A stretch of 45,924 nt of DNA, from positions 1 to 45,924 of the forward strand of contig JAGWLP010000005.1 in the NCBI GenBank assembly GCA_028864905.1. Reading direction: 5' to 3'. Under the pieces are notes generated by a model. The model did not search any database. It was given only the letters and a program-made list of their open reading frames with translations, and was not told where the DNA came from. Of this stretch, positions 30,651 through 39,001 are shown one piece after another (within the stretch, counting starts at the first letter, position 1; each line of letters opens with the position of its first letter). This DNA is from Gammaproteobacteria bacterium. Its GTDB lineage: Bacteria > Pseudomonadota > Gammaproteobacteria > Natronospirales > REEB76. Made by a program: the position numbers and the translations under genes.

Positions 30651-31681
30651 TGCGGCATTTCACCCGGCTTTCCGATCTCGGCGTGAGCGGAGTGGAGGCA
30701 GTGCTGGGCGCAGCGCTCGCCTGGAAGAAACAACCGCCGGGAGCACATCTTCGGGACCAGCTGCTCGGCATGGTGTTTTTCAATCCTTCGCTGCGCACAC
30801 GCGCCTCATTCGAGGCCGCCATGTTGCGCGGCGGCGGTCACGCGATCGTGCTGGAAGTGGGCGGCGGTGTGTGGAAGCTCGAGGATCGCGCCGGCGCAAT
30901 CATGGACAATGACAAGCCGGAACACATCCGCGAAGCTATTCCGGTGCTCGGCCGATATGTGGACGCGCTCGCCGTGCGCACCTTCGCGTCGCTTGCGGAC
31001 GATGATGCCGATGCCGCCGACCCGGTGATCAACGCGTTCCGCGAACTCGCGGGCGTGCCGGTGGTGAGCATGGAGTCCGCGCGCGAACATCCCTGCCAGG
31101 GATTGGCGGACCTGCTGACGATACGCGAGCGCTGCGGCGCCACGCGCGGGCTGCCGGTGACGCTCGTCTGGGCACCACACATCAAGCCGCTGCCCAAGGC
31201 CGTGCCGCATTCTTTCCTGCTGACCGCTGCGGCCGCAGGCTGCGGAGTGCGCGTGGCACATCCGCCCGGATTCGACCTGCACGGCGAAGTGCTGGAGGAA
31301 GCGCGCCGCTATGCCGCGGAGAGCGGCGGTTCGGTAACGGTGACGCACGACCGCAATGCCGCGCTTGCGGGTAGCCGCGTGGTCTATGCGAAAAACTGGG
31401 GGCCGGCCACGAAAAGCGTGCCGCCCGCCGAAGCCGCTGCGCAGGTCGCGGCCCACAAGGATTGGCTGGTGACGGGCAAGACACTGGCCGCGGCCGCGCA
31501 GGAAGCGATTTTTCTGCACTGTCTGCCGGTGCGCCGCAATGTCGAGGTCGCCGACGCAGTGCTGGACGGTGCGCACAGCCGCGTCCTGGACCAGGCCGAA
31601 AACCGTTTTCACGTGCAGCGCGTGTTGCTGCATGACCTGCTCAACCAGAAGAAGGAGGCACGCCATGTCCATGTCGCCTGA
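30650..31681 (+). CDS. argF': Acyl-ornithine carbamoyltransferase (acetyl-/succinyl-ornithine type, argF')
   Basis: FFNPSLRTRASFEAAML...GGHAIVLEVGGGVWKLEDRAGAIMDNDKPEHIREAIPVLGRYVDALAVRTF...HPCQGLADLL...HCLPVRRNVEVADAVLD; resembles AOTCase/SOTCase rather than classical OTCase. Confidence 0.9.
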   Translation: MRHFTRLSDLGVSGVEAVLGAALAWKKQPPGAHLRDQLLGMVFFNPSLRTRASFEAAMLRGGGHAIVLEVGGGVWKLEDRAGAIMDNDKPEHIREAIPVLGRYVDALAVRTFASLADDDADAADPVINAFRELAGVPVVSMESAREHPCQGLADLLTIRERCGATRGLPVTLVWAPHIKPLPKAVPHSFLLTAAAAGCGVRVAHPPGFDLHGEVLEEARRYAAESGGSVTVTHDRNAALAGSRVVYAKNWGPATKSVPPAEAAAQVAAHKDWLVTGKTLAAAAQEAIFLHCLPVRRNVEVADAVLDGAHSRVLDQAENRFHVQRVLLHDLLNQKKEARHVHVA

Positions 31682-32585
31682 CAGTTACGCGTCGTTGCGC
31701 TCGGCGGCGCAATACGTGCGCGCATTCCGCGGCAAGACTTTTGTCTTCAAGCTCGGCGGCGAGGTGCTGGAGGACGCCGTGGTGCGCCGCGCCGTGTGCG
31801 AGCAATTGAACGTGCTGTGGAGCTTCTCCATCAAACTGGTGATCGTGCACGGCGGCGGAGCCAGCCTCGACGCGCTGTGCGAGTCGCTGGCGCTACCGGT
31901 GGAGAAAGTGGCCGGCCGGCGCGTGACCACGCGCCAGGTGCTGGAAGCGGCCAAGATGGTGCTTGCGGGCTCGGTACACACCGACTTGCTGGCGGATCTG
32001 CGTGCCGCGGGACTGCCGGTAACCGGAGTGAGCGGTGTGGATGGCGGCCTGCTCAAGGCCCGCAAACGCGCCCCCATGCAGATCAAGAACGATGCCGGCC
32101 AGGCCGAGTTCGTGGATTTCGGATTGGTGGGCGATATCGAGCAGGTGAATCCGGCACTGTTGACGCATCTGCTGGATGGCGGCTACGTGCCGGTGGTGAC
32201 GCCGCTTTCGGCGAACGACAAGGGCGAAGTGTTCAACACCAACGCCGACACCGTGGCGGCGGAAATCGCGCTGGCACTCAAGGCCGAAAAGCTGTTTTTC
32301 CTGCTCAAGGTTCCGGGCCTGCTGGAGGATCTGGCGCGACCTTCGAGCCTGGTTCCCTGCACCACACTCTCGGGTGCGGAGCTGCTGGAGAAGAACGGCA
32401 AGATCTCCGGCGGCATGCGGCCGAAGCTCGCCGCGGTGCGGCGCGCGCTTACCGGCGGCGTCACCAGCGCGCATCTGGTCAGCGGTGTCGTGACCGATGC
32501 GGTGCTCACCGAAGTGTTCACCAATCAGGGCAGCGGCACCATGATCGTGGCGCGCTCCGACAGCGTAAAAGAACAGGCGGCGTGA
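31665..32585 (+). CDS. argB: Acyl-glutamate kinase
   Basis: FVFKLGGEVLED, VIVHGGGASLDALCE, NTNADTVAAEIALALKAEKLFFL, ISGGMRPKLAAVRRAL amino acid kinase motifs; no GNAT domain. Confidence 0.92.
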   Translation: MSMSPDSYASLRSAAQYVRAFRGKTFVFKLGGEVLEDAVVRRAVCEQLNVLWSFSIKLVIVHGGGASLDALCESLALPVEKVAGRRVTTRQVLEAAKMVLAGSVHTDLLADLRAAGLPVTGVSGVDGGLLKARKRAPMQIKNDAGQAEFVDFGLVGDIEQVNPALLTHLLDGGYVPVVTPLSANDKGEVFNTNADTVAAEIALALKAEKLFFLLKVPGLLEDLARPSSLVPCTTLSGAELLEKNGKISGGMRPKLAAVRRALTGGVTSAHLVSGVVTDAVLTEVFTNQGSGTMIVARSDSVKEQAA

Positions 32586-33943
32586 ACGACAACACGTCGC
32601 AACTCTGGTCCAAGGGCTTGCCGCTGGACAAGGCGGTGCATCGTTTCACTGTGGGCGACGATCCCGCGCTCGACCAGCGGCTCCTGATATTCGATGCGCT
32701 CGGCAGCGCCGCGCACGCACGCATGCTGGCGCACGTGGCTCTGCTGTCGTCGGATGATGCCGCGGAGCTGGTGACGCAGCTCGCCGCGATTGCCGCCCAG
32801 GCGCGCCGCGGCGAAATTAAAATCCGGCCGGAACAGGAGGATTGCCACACGGCCATCGAGACGCTGCTCACGCAGGCGTTGGGTGATGCCGGCAAACGGC
32901 TGCACCTGGGACGTTCGCGCAACGATCAGGTGGCGCTGGCGCTGCGTCTGTACATGCGCGATGCCCTGCTGAACATCGCGGCACAGATGATCGAGCTGGC
33001 TACCGCGTTCGTGAGTTTTGCGCGCGCGCATACCGATGAAATCATGCCGGGCTACACGCATCTGCGCCGCGCCATGCCATCCACGTTCGGACTGTGGGCC
33101 GCGGCGTTTGCGGCGGGTCTGATCGAGGAACTGCAGGCGATGCAAGCGGCGTACGCGCGGCTGGATCGGTGTCCATTGGGCGCGGCCGCCGGTTTTGGCG
33201 TGCCCTTGCCGCTTGATCGTGAGTACACTGCAAAGCTGTTGGGATTTTCCAGCGTGCAGATCAGTCCCGTGGACGTGATGAACTCCCGGGGCCGCCACGA
33301 GCTGGCACTGGTGAACGAGCTGGCCTCTATCGGGCTGGTGATGGAAAAATTCCTGTGGGACGTGGCGCTGTACTCCATGCCGGAATTTGGCTTTGTGGAT
33401 TTGCCGGACGCTTTCACCACCGGCTCGTCCATCATGCCGCAGAAGCGCAATCCTGACGTGGTGGAACTCGCGCGCGCACGCTGTCGCGAACTGCGCGGTT
33501 ACGCCCTGGCGGTACAGGAACTCGCGGGCGGCTTGCCTTCCAATTACCACCGCGACTTGCAACTGTTGAAAAAACCGTTGTTCGGCGCGCTGGATACCGC
33601 AAGCGAGTGGCTGGATGTGCTGATCCGCCTGGTGCCGGCTTTGCAGGTGAACGCGGGACGTGCCGCGGCCGCTTGCACCGATGAACTCTACGCCACGCAC
33701 GAAGCTTACAAACTGGTGCAGAGCGGCGTTCCGTTCCGCGATGCCTACCAGCAGGTTGCGCAGCAAGTCACCGACGGCCGTTTCAAGCCGGATCGCGCCG
33801 CACTCACGGCCGCACACCCGGGAGGACGGGGAAATCTTGCCCTTGATTTGATTGATGCGGATGTGCGGCAGGCGGAACAGTGGGTGTCGAAAACTCAAAC
33901 GCACCTGAACCGCTGCGAAGAAAATGTCTGGCAGGGTGGTTGA
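32582..33943 (+). CDS. argH: Argininosuccinate lyase
   Basis: GTG start coupled with argB; GSSIMPQKRNPDVVELARA signature and HLGRSRNDQVALALRLYMRD. Confidence 0.95.
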   Translation: MNDNTSQLWSKGLPLDKAVHRFTVGDDPALDQRLLIFDALGSAAHARMLAHVALLSSDDAAELVTQLAAIAAQARRGEIKIRPEQEDCHTAIETLLTQALGDAGKRLHLGRSRNDQVALALRLYMRDALLNIAAQMIELATAFVSFARAHTDEIMPGYTHLRRAMPSTFGLWAAAFAAGLIEELQAMQAAYARLDRCPLGAAAGFGVPLPLDREYTAKLLGFSSVQISPVDVMNSRGRHELALVNELASIGLVMEKFLWDVALYSMPEFGFVDLPDAFTTGSSIMPQKRNPDVVELARARCRELRGYALAVQELAGGLPSNYHRDLQLLKKPLFGALDTASEWLDVLIRLVPALQVNAGRAAAACTDELYATHEAYKLVQSGVPFRDAYQQVAQQVTDGRFKPDRAALTAAHPGGRGNLALDLIDADVRQAEQWVSKTQTHLNRCEENVWQGG

Positions 33944-33977
33944 AGTGAGCATTGGAGTGAAGTTCAGTTTCTATTTC

Positions 33978-34070
33978 TTCCCCTCTCCCCTTGCGGGAGA
34001 GGGCGGGGGGAGGGGGGCAAGATTGCCCCCCTCATCCTCACCTTCTCCCCCAAGGGGGAGAAGGAATTTT
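33978..34070. repeat. C/G-rich multi-hairpin intergenic repeat (CTCTCCCC family), copy upstream of argG
   Basis: CCCTCTCCCC-TTGC-GGGAGAGGG, GGGGGGCAAGATTGCCCCCC, CCTTCTCCCCCAAGGGGGAGAAGG in succession. Confidence 0.85.
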
Positions 34071-34085
34071 TAGAGGATCGATGGC

Positions 34086-35291
34086 ATGAAAAAGCATGTG
34101 GTACTGGCGTTCTCCGGCGGACTGGACACCTCGTTCTGCGTCGTGCATCTGCGCGAGCAGGGCTATGAAGTCAGCACCGTCACGGTGAACACCGGCGGTT
34201 TCAGCTCTCAGGAACTCGCACGTATCGAAAGCCTGTCGCCGAAACTGGGCGCACAGCGGCACCACACGGTGGACGCCCGTGCCGAGCTCTTCGACCGCTA
34301 TCTGCGCTATCTGATTTACGGCAACGTGCTGCGCGGGAATCTCTATCCCCTGAGCGTGTCGGCGGAGCGCGTGGCGCAGGCCGCAAAAGTGGTGGCAGTG
34401 GCGAAGCAGGTGGACGCCACGGCGCTCGCTCACGGGTCCACCGGTGCGGGCAACGACCAGGTACGTTTCGACGTGGCATTCCGCGCCCTGGCGCCGGAGT
34501 TGGAACTGCTGACGCCCATCCGCACGCTGGCGCTGAGCCGCGCCGAGGAGCGCGCGTTTCTCAAGCAGCACGGTTTCGAGTTCCCGGAAAAGACCGAGCA
34601 CTATTCGGTAAACGAGGGCATGTGGGGCATCTCCGTGAGCGGTCGCGAGACGCTGAATTCCTGGAGCGCGCTGCCGCAAAGTGCGTTTCCCGGCGGCGAA
34701 ATTGACGCAGCCAAACTGGCGCCCAAGCCGCTGGCGCTGAGTTTCAGGCACGGCGTACCGGACACCGTGGACGGTAAATCGCTGGATCCGATAGCGCTGA
34801 TCGCCGAACTGAATACTATCGGCCGTGAATACGGCATCGGCCGCGGCGTACATCTGGGCGACACCATTCTCGGCATCAAGGGCCGCGTGGGTTTCGAAGC
34901 GCCGGCGGCGCATCTGTTGATCGGCGCGCACCGCGAGCTGGAAAAATTGGTACTCAGCGGCAGGCAGCAGTTCTGGAAGGATACGCTCGGCAACCTGTAC
35001 GGCCAATTGCTGCACGAGGGGAATTTCTTCGATCCGCTGGCGCGCAATCTTGAAGCGTTTCTTGAGTCCAGCCAGCAGCGCGTAACCGGCGAAGTGAAGC
35101 TCACACTTTATCCACGCACCTGGTCGGTGGATGGCGTGCGCTCGCCGCACTCGCTCATGGACGCGAAAGTCGCGAGCTACGGTGAGGCCAACAAGCTGTG
35201 GAGCGGCGCCGAAGCCGCCGGCTTCGCCAAACTGTACGGCGTGCAGCAGATACTCGTGCTGCGCGCGGGGGAAGAAAATGCCGCGCCCTGA
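34086..35291 (+). CDS. argG: Argininosuccinate synthase
   Basis: MKKHVVLAFSGGLDTSFCVVHLREQGYEVSTVTVNTGG, THE/GSTGAGNDQVRF motif. Confidence 0.95.
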   Translation: MKKHVVLAFSGGLDTSFCVVHLREQGYEVSTVTVNTGGFSSQELARIESLSPKLGAQRHHTVDARAELFDRYLRYLIYGNVLRGNLYPLSVSAERVAQAAKVVAVAKQVDATALAHGSTGAGNDQVRFDVAFRALAPELELLTPIRTLALSRAEERAFLKQHGFEFPEKTEHYSVNEGMWGISVSGRETLNSWSALPQSAFPGGEIDAAKLAPKPLALSFRHGVPDTVDGKSLDPIALIAELNTIGREYGIGRGVHLGDTILGIKGRVGFEAPAAHLLIGAHRELEKLVLSGRQQFWKDTLGNLYGQLLHEGNFFDPLARNLEAFLESSQQRVTGEVKLTLYPRTWSVDGVRSPHSLMDAKVASYGEANKLWSGAEAAGFAKLYGVQQILVLRAGEENAAP

Positions 35292-35312
35292 GTGCCGCGT
35301 GCTGGGCAATGT

Positions 35313-35380
35313 CGTCACCCCGGCGAAAGCCGGGGCCCAGTATTCTGAATTTCTCGACTCCCGCTGCCGCGGGCACGACA
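35313..35380. repeat. CGTCACCCCGGCGAAAGCCGGGGCCCAG-type dispersed palindrome
   Basis: CCCCGGC-GAAA-GCCGGGG stem, then CCCGCTGCCGCGGG hairpin, between argG and the next ORF. Confidence 0.8.
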
Positions 35381-35402
35381 AGTTGATCCAGGGGAGAATG
35401 AC

Positions 35403-36533
35403 ATGAGAATCACGGCCGACAAGATCGCCAGCGTCACCCGCAACCTGAAACTGGACCGCACGCTTACGTTGACACCGGAAGTGCGCGCGGAGCACGGCGC
35501 AGTGGTGGCGGGACGCATCGTCAACGACAAATCCGCCTACAACACGCTCGAAGACGTGCATGGACGCATGACGGTGGTGCACAGCGACGACCTCATCGTG
35601 GGCGCACTGGGCCACCGCAACGCGTTGCACGGCTACGAGGGCGTGCTGCCGAAAAAAGTGGAAGCTGGCCAGCTGCTGCACGTGCTCAATCTTGGCGGCG
35701 TGATCGGCGAATGCGTGTCGCACAATCCGGAAGTCGGGCCGCCGTTCCAGTTCGAGGTACTGGGTCAGGTGCTGGTGTATCCGGAATTCCAGTCGCGCGC
35801 AGGCCGGCCCGCCAACATCCGCCTGGGCGCGATCCAGGCGAACGGCACCCAACCGGATTGCAAGGTGGTATACGTGGCCGGTACCTGCATGAATGCCGGC
35901 AAGACCGCGGCGGCCTGCGCCATCGTGCGGCGGCTGGTGCAGGCGGGCTACCGCGTGGGCGGCGCCAAGCTCACCGGCGTGGCTCTCATGCGCGACACCT
36001 TGAGCATGCGCGACTACGGCGCGGAAGTGACGCTGGATTTCACCGATGCAGGCATCGTGTGCACTGGCCCCGACACGGCAGCGCAGGTGGCGAAGACTAT
36101 TTTCGCGGAACTCTCCGCGCAACGCTTCGACGTCATCGTGGCGGAAACCGGCGACGGCGTGATGGGCGAATACGGCGTACAGGCGATCCTCGGCGACGCG
36201 GATCTGCGTGCGCTCGGCGCGGCCTTCGTGTTCTGCGCCAACGATCCGGTGGGCGTTGCCGGCGGCGTGGATTATCTGCAGATTGATTACGGCATCGGCG
36301 TGGACGTGGTCACCGGCCCCTGCACCGACAACAACGTGGGCGTGCGTTTCGTGGAGCATGCCACCGGCAAGCCCGCCATCAACGCGCGTACGCATGCCAA
36401 GGCCTTGGGCGATCATGTGCTGAAAGTGTTGGCGCAGCGTGGCATCGGTAACGGAGCCGCGTCATCCGTCATTCCCGCGCAGGCGGGAATCCAGGACATT
36501 TCAAAACCCGGATATCCGTCTTTGCAGATCTGA
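35403..36533 (+). CDS. DUF1611-like P-loop protein embedded in arginine cluster
   Basis: P-loop VAGTCMNAGKTAAACAIVRRLVQAG; GVALMRDTLSMRDYGAEVTLDF; DVIVAETGDGVMGEYGV; lies between argG and argC in the same orientation. Confidence 0.72.
   Translation: MRITADKIASVTRNLKLDRTLTLTPEVRAEHGAVVAGRIVNDKSAYNTLEDVHGRMTVVHSDDLIVGALGHRNALHGYEGVLPKKVEAGQLLHVLNLGGVIGECVSHNPEVGPPFQFEVLGQVLVYPEFQSRAGRPANIRLGAIQANGTQPDCKVVYVAGTCMNAGKTAAACAIVRRLVQAGYRVGGAKLTGVALMRDTLSMRDYGAEVTLDFTDAGIVCTGPDTAAQVAKTIFAELSAQRFDVIVAETGDGVMGEYGVQAILGDADLRALGAAFVFCANDPVGVAGGVDYLQIDYGIGVDVVTGPCTDNNVGVRFVEHATGKPAINARTHAKALGDHVLKVLAQRGIGNGAASSVIPAQAGIQDISKPGYPSLQI
36467..36495. repeat. GTCATTCCCGCGCAGGCGGGAATCCAG dispersed palindrome inside the 3' end of the DUF1611-like ORF
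   Basis: ATTCCCGC-GCAG-GCGGGAAT inverted repeat; translated as VIPAQAGIQ. Confidence 0.9.
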
Positions 36534-36538
36534 CGCGG

Positions 36539-37606
36539 ATGACAAGGGTTGCAGCGTATATTCTCGGTGGCTCGGGCTACGGCGGCGGCGAATTGCTGCG
36601 ACTGCTGTCGCAGCACCCGCAGGTGCAAAGCATCTGCGCCGTATCGCGCAGGCATGCCGGCGAACCATTCTGGAAAACGCACCCGAATCTTTACCGCATG
36701 GTGGACGGCAAATTCGAAGCGGAGCCGGACTGGTCTGCGTTATCAGAGGCGGAGCATGCGGTGGTGTTTTCCGCCATGCCGCATTTCGAGCTGGCGCAGC
36801 AGTTACCAGTATTGGCGAAGGCATGGGCGAAGCATGGACTTGCCGAGCGCTTGACACTCATTGATCTTTCTGGAGATTTCCGTCTTGACAGTGCCGCCGA
36901 ATTCGAGCGCGCCTGTGGCAAACCGCATCCATATCCGCAGGCACTTGGAACCTTCGTCTACGGCCTGCCGGAATGGCAGAAGGACAAGATCAAGGGAGCA
37001 AAACGCATCGCCAGTCCCGGCTGTTTTGCCACCACGATTCAACTTGCGTTGCTGCCGTTGGCCGGATTGAGGGACTTGGGCTTCATCGCTGTAAGCGCGA
37101 TGACGGGTTCTTCCGGTTCCGGCGCCACGCCCGGCGAAACCACTCATCATCCCACCCGCGCCAATGATTTCCGCGCCTACAAGGTGTTGAGCCACCAGCA
37201 TGAAGCGGAAATCACGCGCCTGCTGGATACCGAAGGTTCAACCGGCTACAGCCTGGCTTTCGTGCCGCATTCCGCGCCGCTGGTGCGCGGCATCTTCGCC
37301 ACCGTGCAACTGCATCCGCCTGCCGCGCTCGGATTAACCGCGGAATCGTTGCGCAAGCGTTATGAGGACTTCTACCGAGATGCGCCATTCGTTCGGCTGG
37401 TGGAAGACACGCCGCGCATTGTGGCTGTCGTCGGCAGCAACTTCTGCGATATTGCCGTGCATGAGAAGCACGGCAACGTGGTGGTCATGGCGGCGTTGGA
37501 TAATCTGGTCAAAGGCATGGCGGGGCAGGCGATTCAAGATATGAATCTAGGCTGCCAATTTTTTGAGAATGCTGGGCTTGGTATCCTAGGGATTTATCCA
37601 GGGTGA
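36539..37606 (+). CDS. argC: N-acyl-gamma-glutamyl-phosphate reductase
   Basis: AAYILGGSGYGGGELLRLLSQHP and ASPGCFATTIQLALLPL catalytic Cys motif. Confidence 0.95.
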   Translation: MTRVAAYILGGSGYGGGELLRLLSQHPQVQSICAVSRRHAGEPFWKTHPNLYRMVDGKFEAEPDWSALSEAEHAVVFSAMPHFELAQQLPVLAKAWAKHGLAERLTLIDLSGDFRLDSAAEFERACGKPHPYPQALGTFVYGLPEWQKDKIKGAKRIASPGCFATTIQLALLPLAGLRDLGFIAVSAMTGSSGSGATPGETTHHPTRANDFRAYKVLSHQHEAEITRLLDTEGSTGYSLAFVPHSAPLVRGIFATVQLHPPAALGLTAESLRKRYEDFYRDAPFVRLVEDTPRIVAVVGSNFCDIAVHEKHGNVVVMAALDNLVKGMAGQAIQDMNLGCQFFENAGLGILGIYPG

Positions 37607-37642
37607 TTGAATCCAAAAGCGCTTTCAGAGGGTGATATTGCT

Positions 37643-38332
37643 ATGACCAAAAAGCAGAATGTAGAAATTGATCTTGTTCGGCGTCTTTTTGAGGCGTTGT
37701 CCGTCAGCGGATACGTACTTCAGCCGAGCGATAAACCAGATGTTCTGGCTGAGTTTGACGGCCACCGTATAGGAATAGAGGTGACTACACTGCATGCCGA
37801 CGAAGGCCAGAATGTTGGCGGTGGCAGCGCTCAGCGAAAAGCTGAGGAACACATCAGCCGGAAGAGAGCGGGCCGTCCATACGCCATGTGGGGCACAGTA
37901 AATCCAAAGGAAGCTTTGGTTGCGAGAATAAAAGCTAAGGCCGAGCATGCAGCGTCTTATCGAAATCAGAACTTGAACGAACTATGGCTATTGATTTCGG
38001 CATCATTGCCACAGTTAGGGGCCGCAGCTTCGACATTTATCTTTCCGCCAGCGGTAAACTTGGAATATCTCAATGGTCGCACAGATGAAATACTGCGTGA
38101 CTCGCCGTTTTCAAAGGTATATCTCCACCTGATACTTGGCCGCATGCTGTACGAGTGGACGCGTGATAAAAAATGGCGTCTGTTGCAGGCTTCACAGGCC
38201 ACTTCTCATGGTTCAGAACTTTGGTTCAAATCTCTATTGAGAGATCCGGAGTGGCTCCGTGATCCGCGCGGCAAAGCGCGAACTGAGGCAATGAAAGCTC
38301 TCGAAGAATTGCGCGCTATGAGACGAAACTGA
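37643..38332 (+). CDS. Hypothetical protein with PD-(D/E)XK-like motif
   Basis: SDKPDVLAEFDGHRIGIEVTTLHADE resembles PD-x(n)-ExT nuclease-type core; visibly more AT-rich than neighbours. Confidence 0.6.
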   Translation: MTKKQNVEIDLVRRLFEALSVSGYVLQPSDKPDVLAEFDGHRIGIEVTTLHADEGQNVGGGSAQRKAEEHISRKRAGRPYAMWGTVNPKEALVARIKAKAEHAASYRNQNLNELWLLISASLPQLGAAASTFIFPPAVNLEYLNGRTDEILRDSPFSKVYLHLILGRMLYEWTRDKKWRLLQASQATSHGSELWFKSLLRDPEWLRDPRGKARTEAMKALEELRAMRRN

Positions 38333-38377
38333 GTTTTGGCCTGGTTATGTTGATTTGCACTTGTTCAGGCAGATAAT

Positions 38378-38647
38378 TTAGTTCAGAAGAGCTTCTGGAT
38401 GCCGCGTGGCAACACGCAGCAAGGCATAAGCCGGTCCAGTTGGTTTGCGTCGGCCCTGTTCCCAATCCTGCAAAGTGCGCAGACTGACGCCCAACAGCGC
38501 GGCAAAGGCGGATTGTGAGAGGTCCATGCGTTCGCGGATGGCGCGCACATCGTCCGGCAATTTGACGGTATAACGCTTGCCTTTGCCGGCTTTGATGGTG
38601 CGGATGCCATAGAGAATTTCCTGCCCAATATCGCGTTTCTGGTTCAT
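38378..38647 (-). CDS. HTH antitoxin (HigA/NadS-like)
   Basis: XRE-type HTH IRERMDLSQSAFAALLGVSLRTLQDWEQGRRKPTGPAYALLRV; overlaps the upstream toxin by 4 bp. Confidence 0.88.
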   Translation of the reverse strand: MNQKRDIGQEILYGIRTIKAGKGKRYTVKLPDDVRAIRERMDLSQSAFAALLGVSLRTLQDWEQGRRKPTGPAYALLRVATRHPEALLN

Positions 38648-38952
38648 GATTCCAGCTCCTGTTTCAAAGCCCTCAATATGCGTTGTGGAAGGCTGGTCAT
38701 TTCATTCTTTGCATAAATCGCCAATAGCCAGATTTCACCTTGTCTGTTTTTCCAGTAATAGATAATGCGCAAGCCGCCACGTTTTCCCTTTCCCGCCGTA
38801 GCCCATCGCAATTTCCTGAGTCCGCCGCTGCCCGGGACGATAGCGCCTGCTTCTGGATGCAGTGTCAACGACCATTGCAAGGCCGCGTAGTCATCGTCAC
38901 TGAGATAATCGTATACATGCCGCGAAAACGATGGAGCTTCAATGACGATCAT
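38644..38952 (-). CDS. RelE/HigB-family toxin
   Basis: PGSGGLRKLRWATAGKGKRGGLRIIYYWKNRQGEIWLLAIYAKNEMTSLP RelE/HigB-like; toxin-first arrangement with downstream HTH gene. Confidence 0.88.
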   Translation of the reverse strand: MIVIEAPSFSRHVYDYLSDDDYAALQWSLTLHPEAGAIVPGSGGLRKLRWATAGKGKRGGLRIIYYWKNRQGEIWLLAIYAKNEMTSLPQRILRALKQELES

Positions 38953-38982
38953 GGCGACATCCTTGTCTTGATTAAAAGACAC

Positions 38983-39001
38983 TATACGGCTCTGCCGTAT
39001 A
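38983..39001. promoter_or_regulatory. Palindromic operator candidate upstream of toxin-antitoxin operon
   Basis: TATACGGC-TCT-GCCGTATA, perfect 8-bp half-sites about 30 bp upstream of the toxin ATG. Confidence 0.72.

Noticed and set aside
31796-32581. N-terminal extension of argH frame (715-aa ORF)
   Set aside because: Overlaps argB in another frame; conserved ArgH starts at 32582.
32525-33952. 475-aa antisense ORF opposite argH
   Set aside because: Shadow ORF; + strand argH has unmistakable signatures.
33978-34070. Possible CRISPR or tandem array because of repeated C/G tracts
   Set aside because: These are hairpin-forming palindromes without regular repeat-spacer periodicity.
34038-36416. 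792-aa antisense ORF opposite argG and the DUF1611-like gene
   Set aside because: His/Arg/Ala-rich shadow frame produced by GC-rich codon usage of the + strand genes; no recognisable domain.
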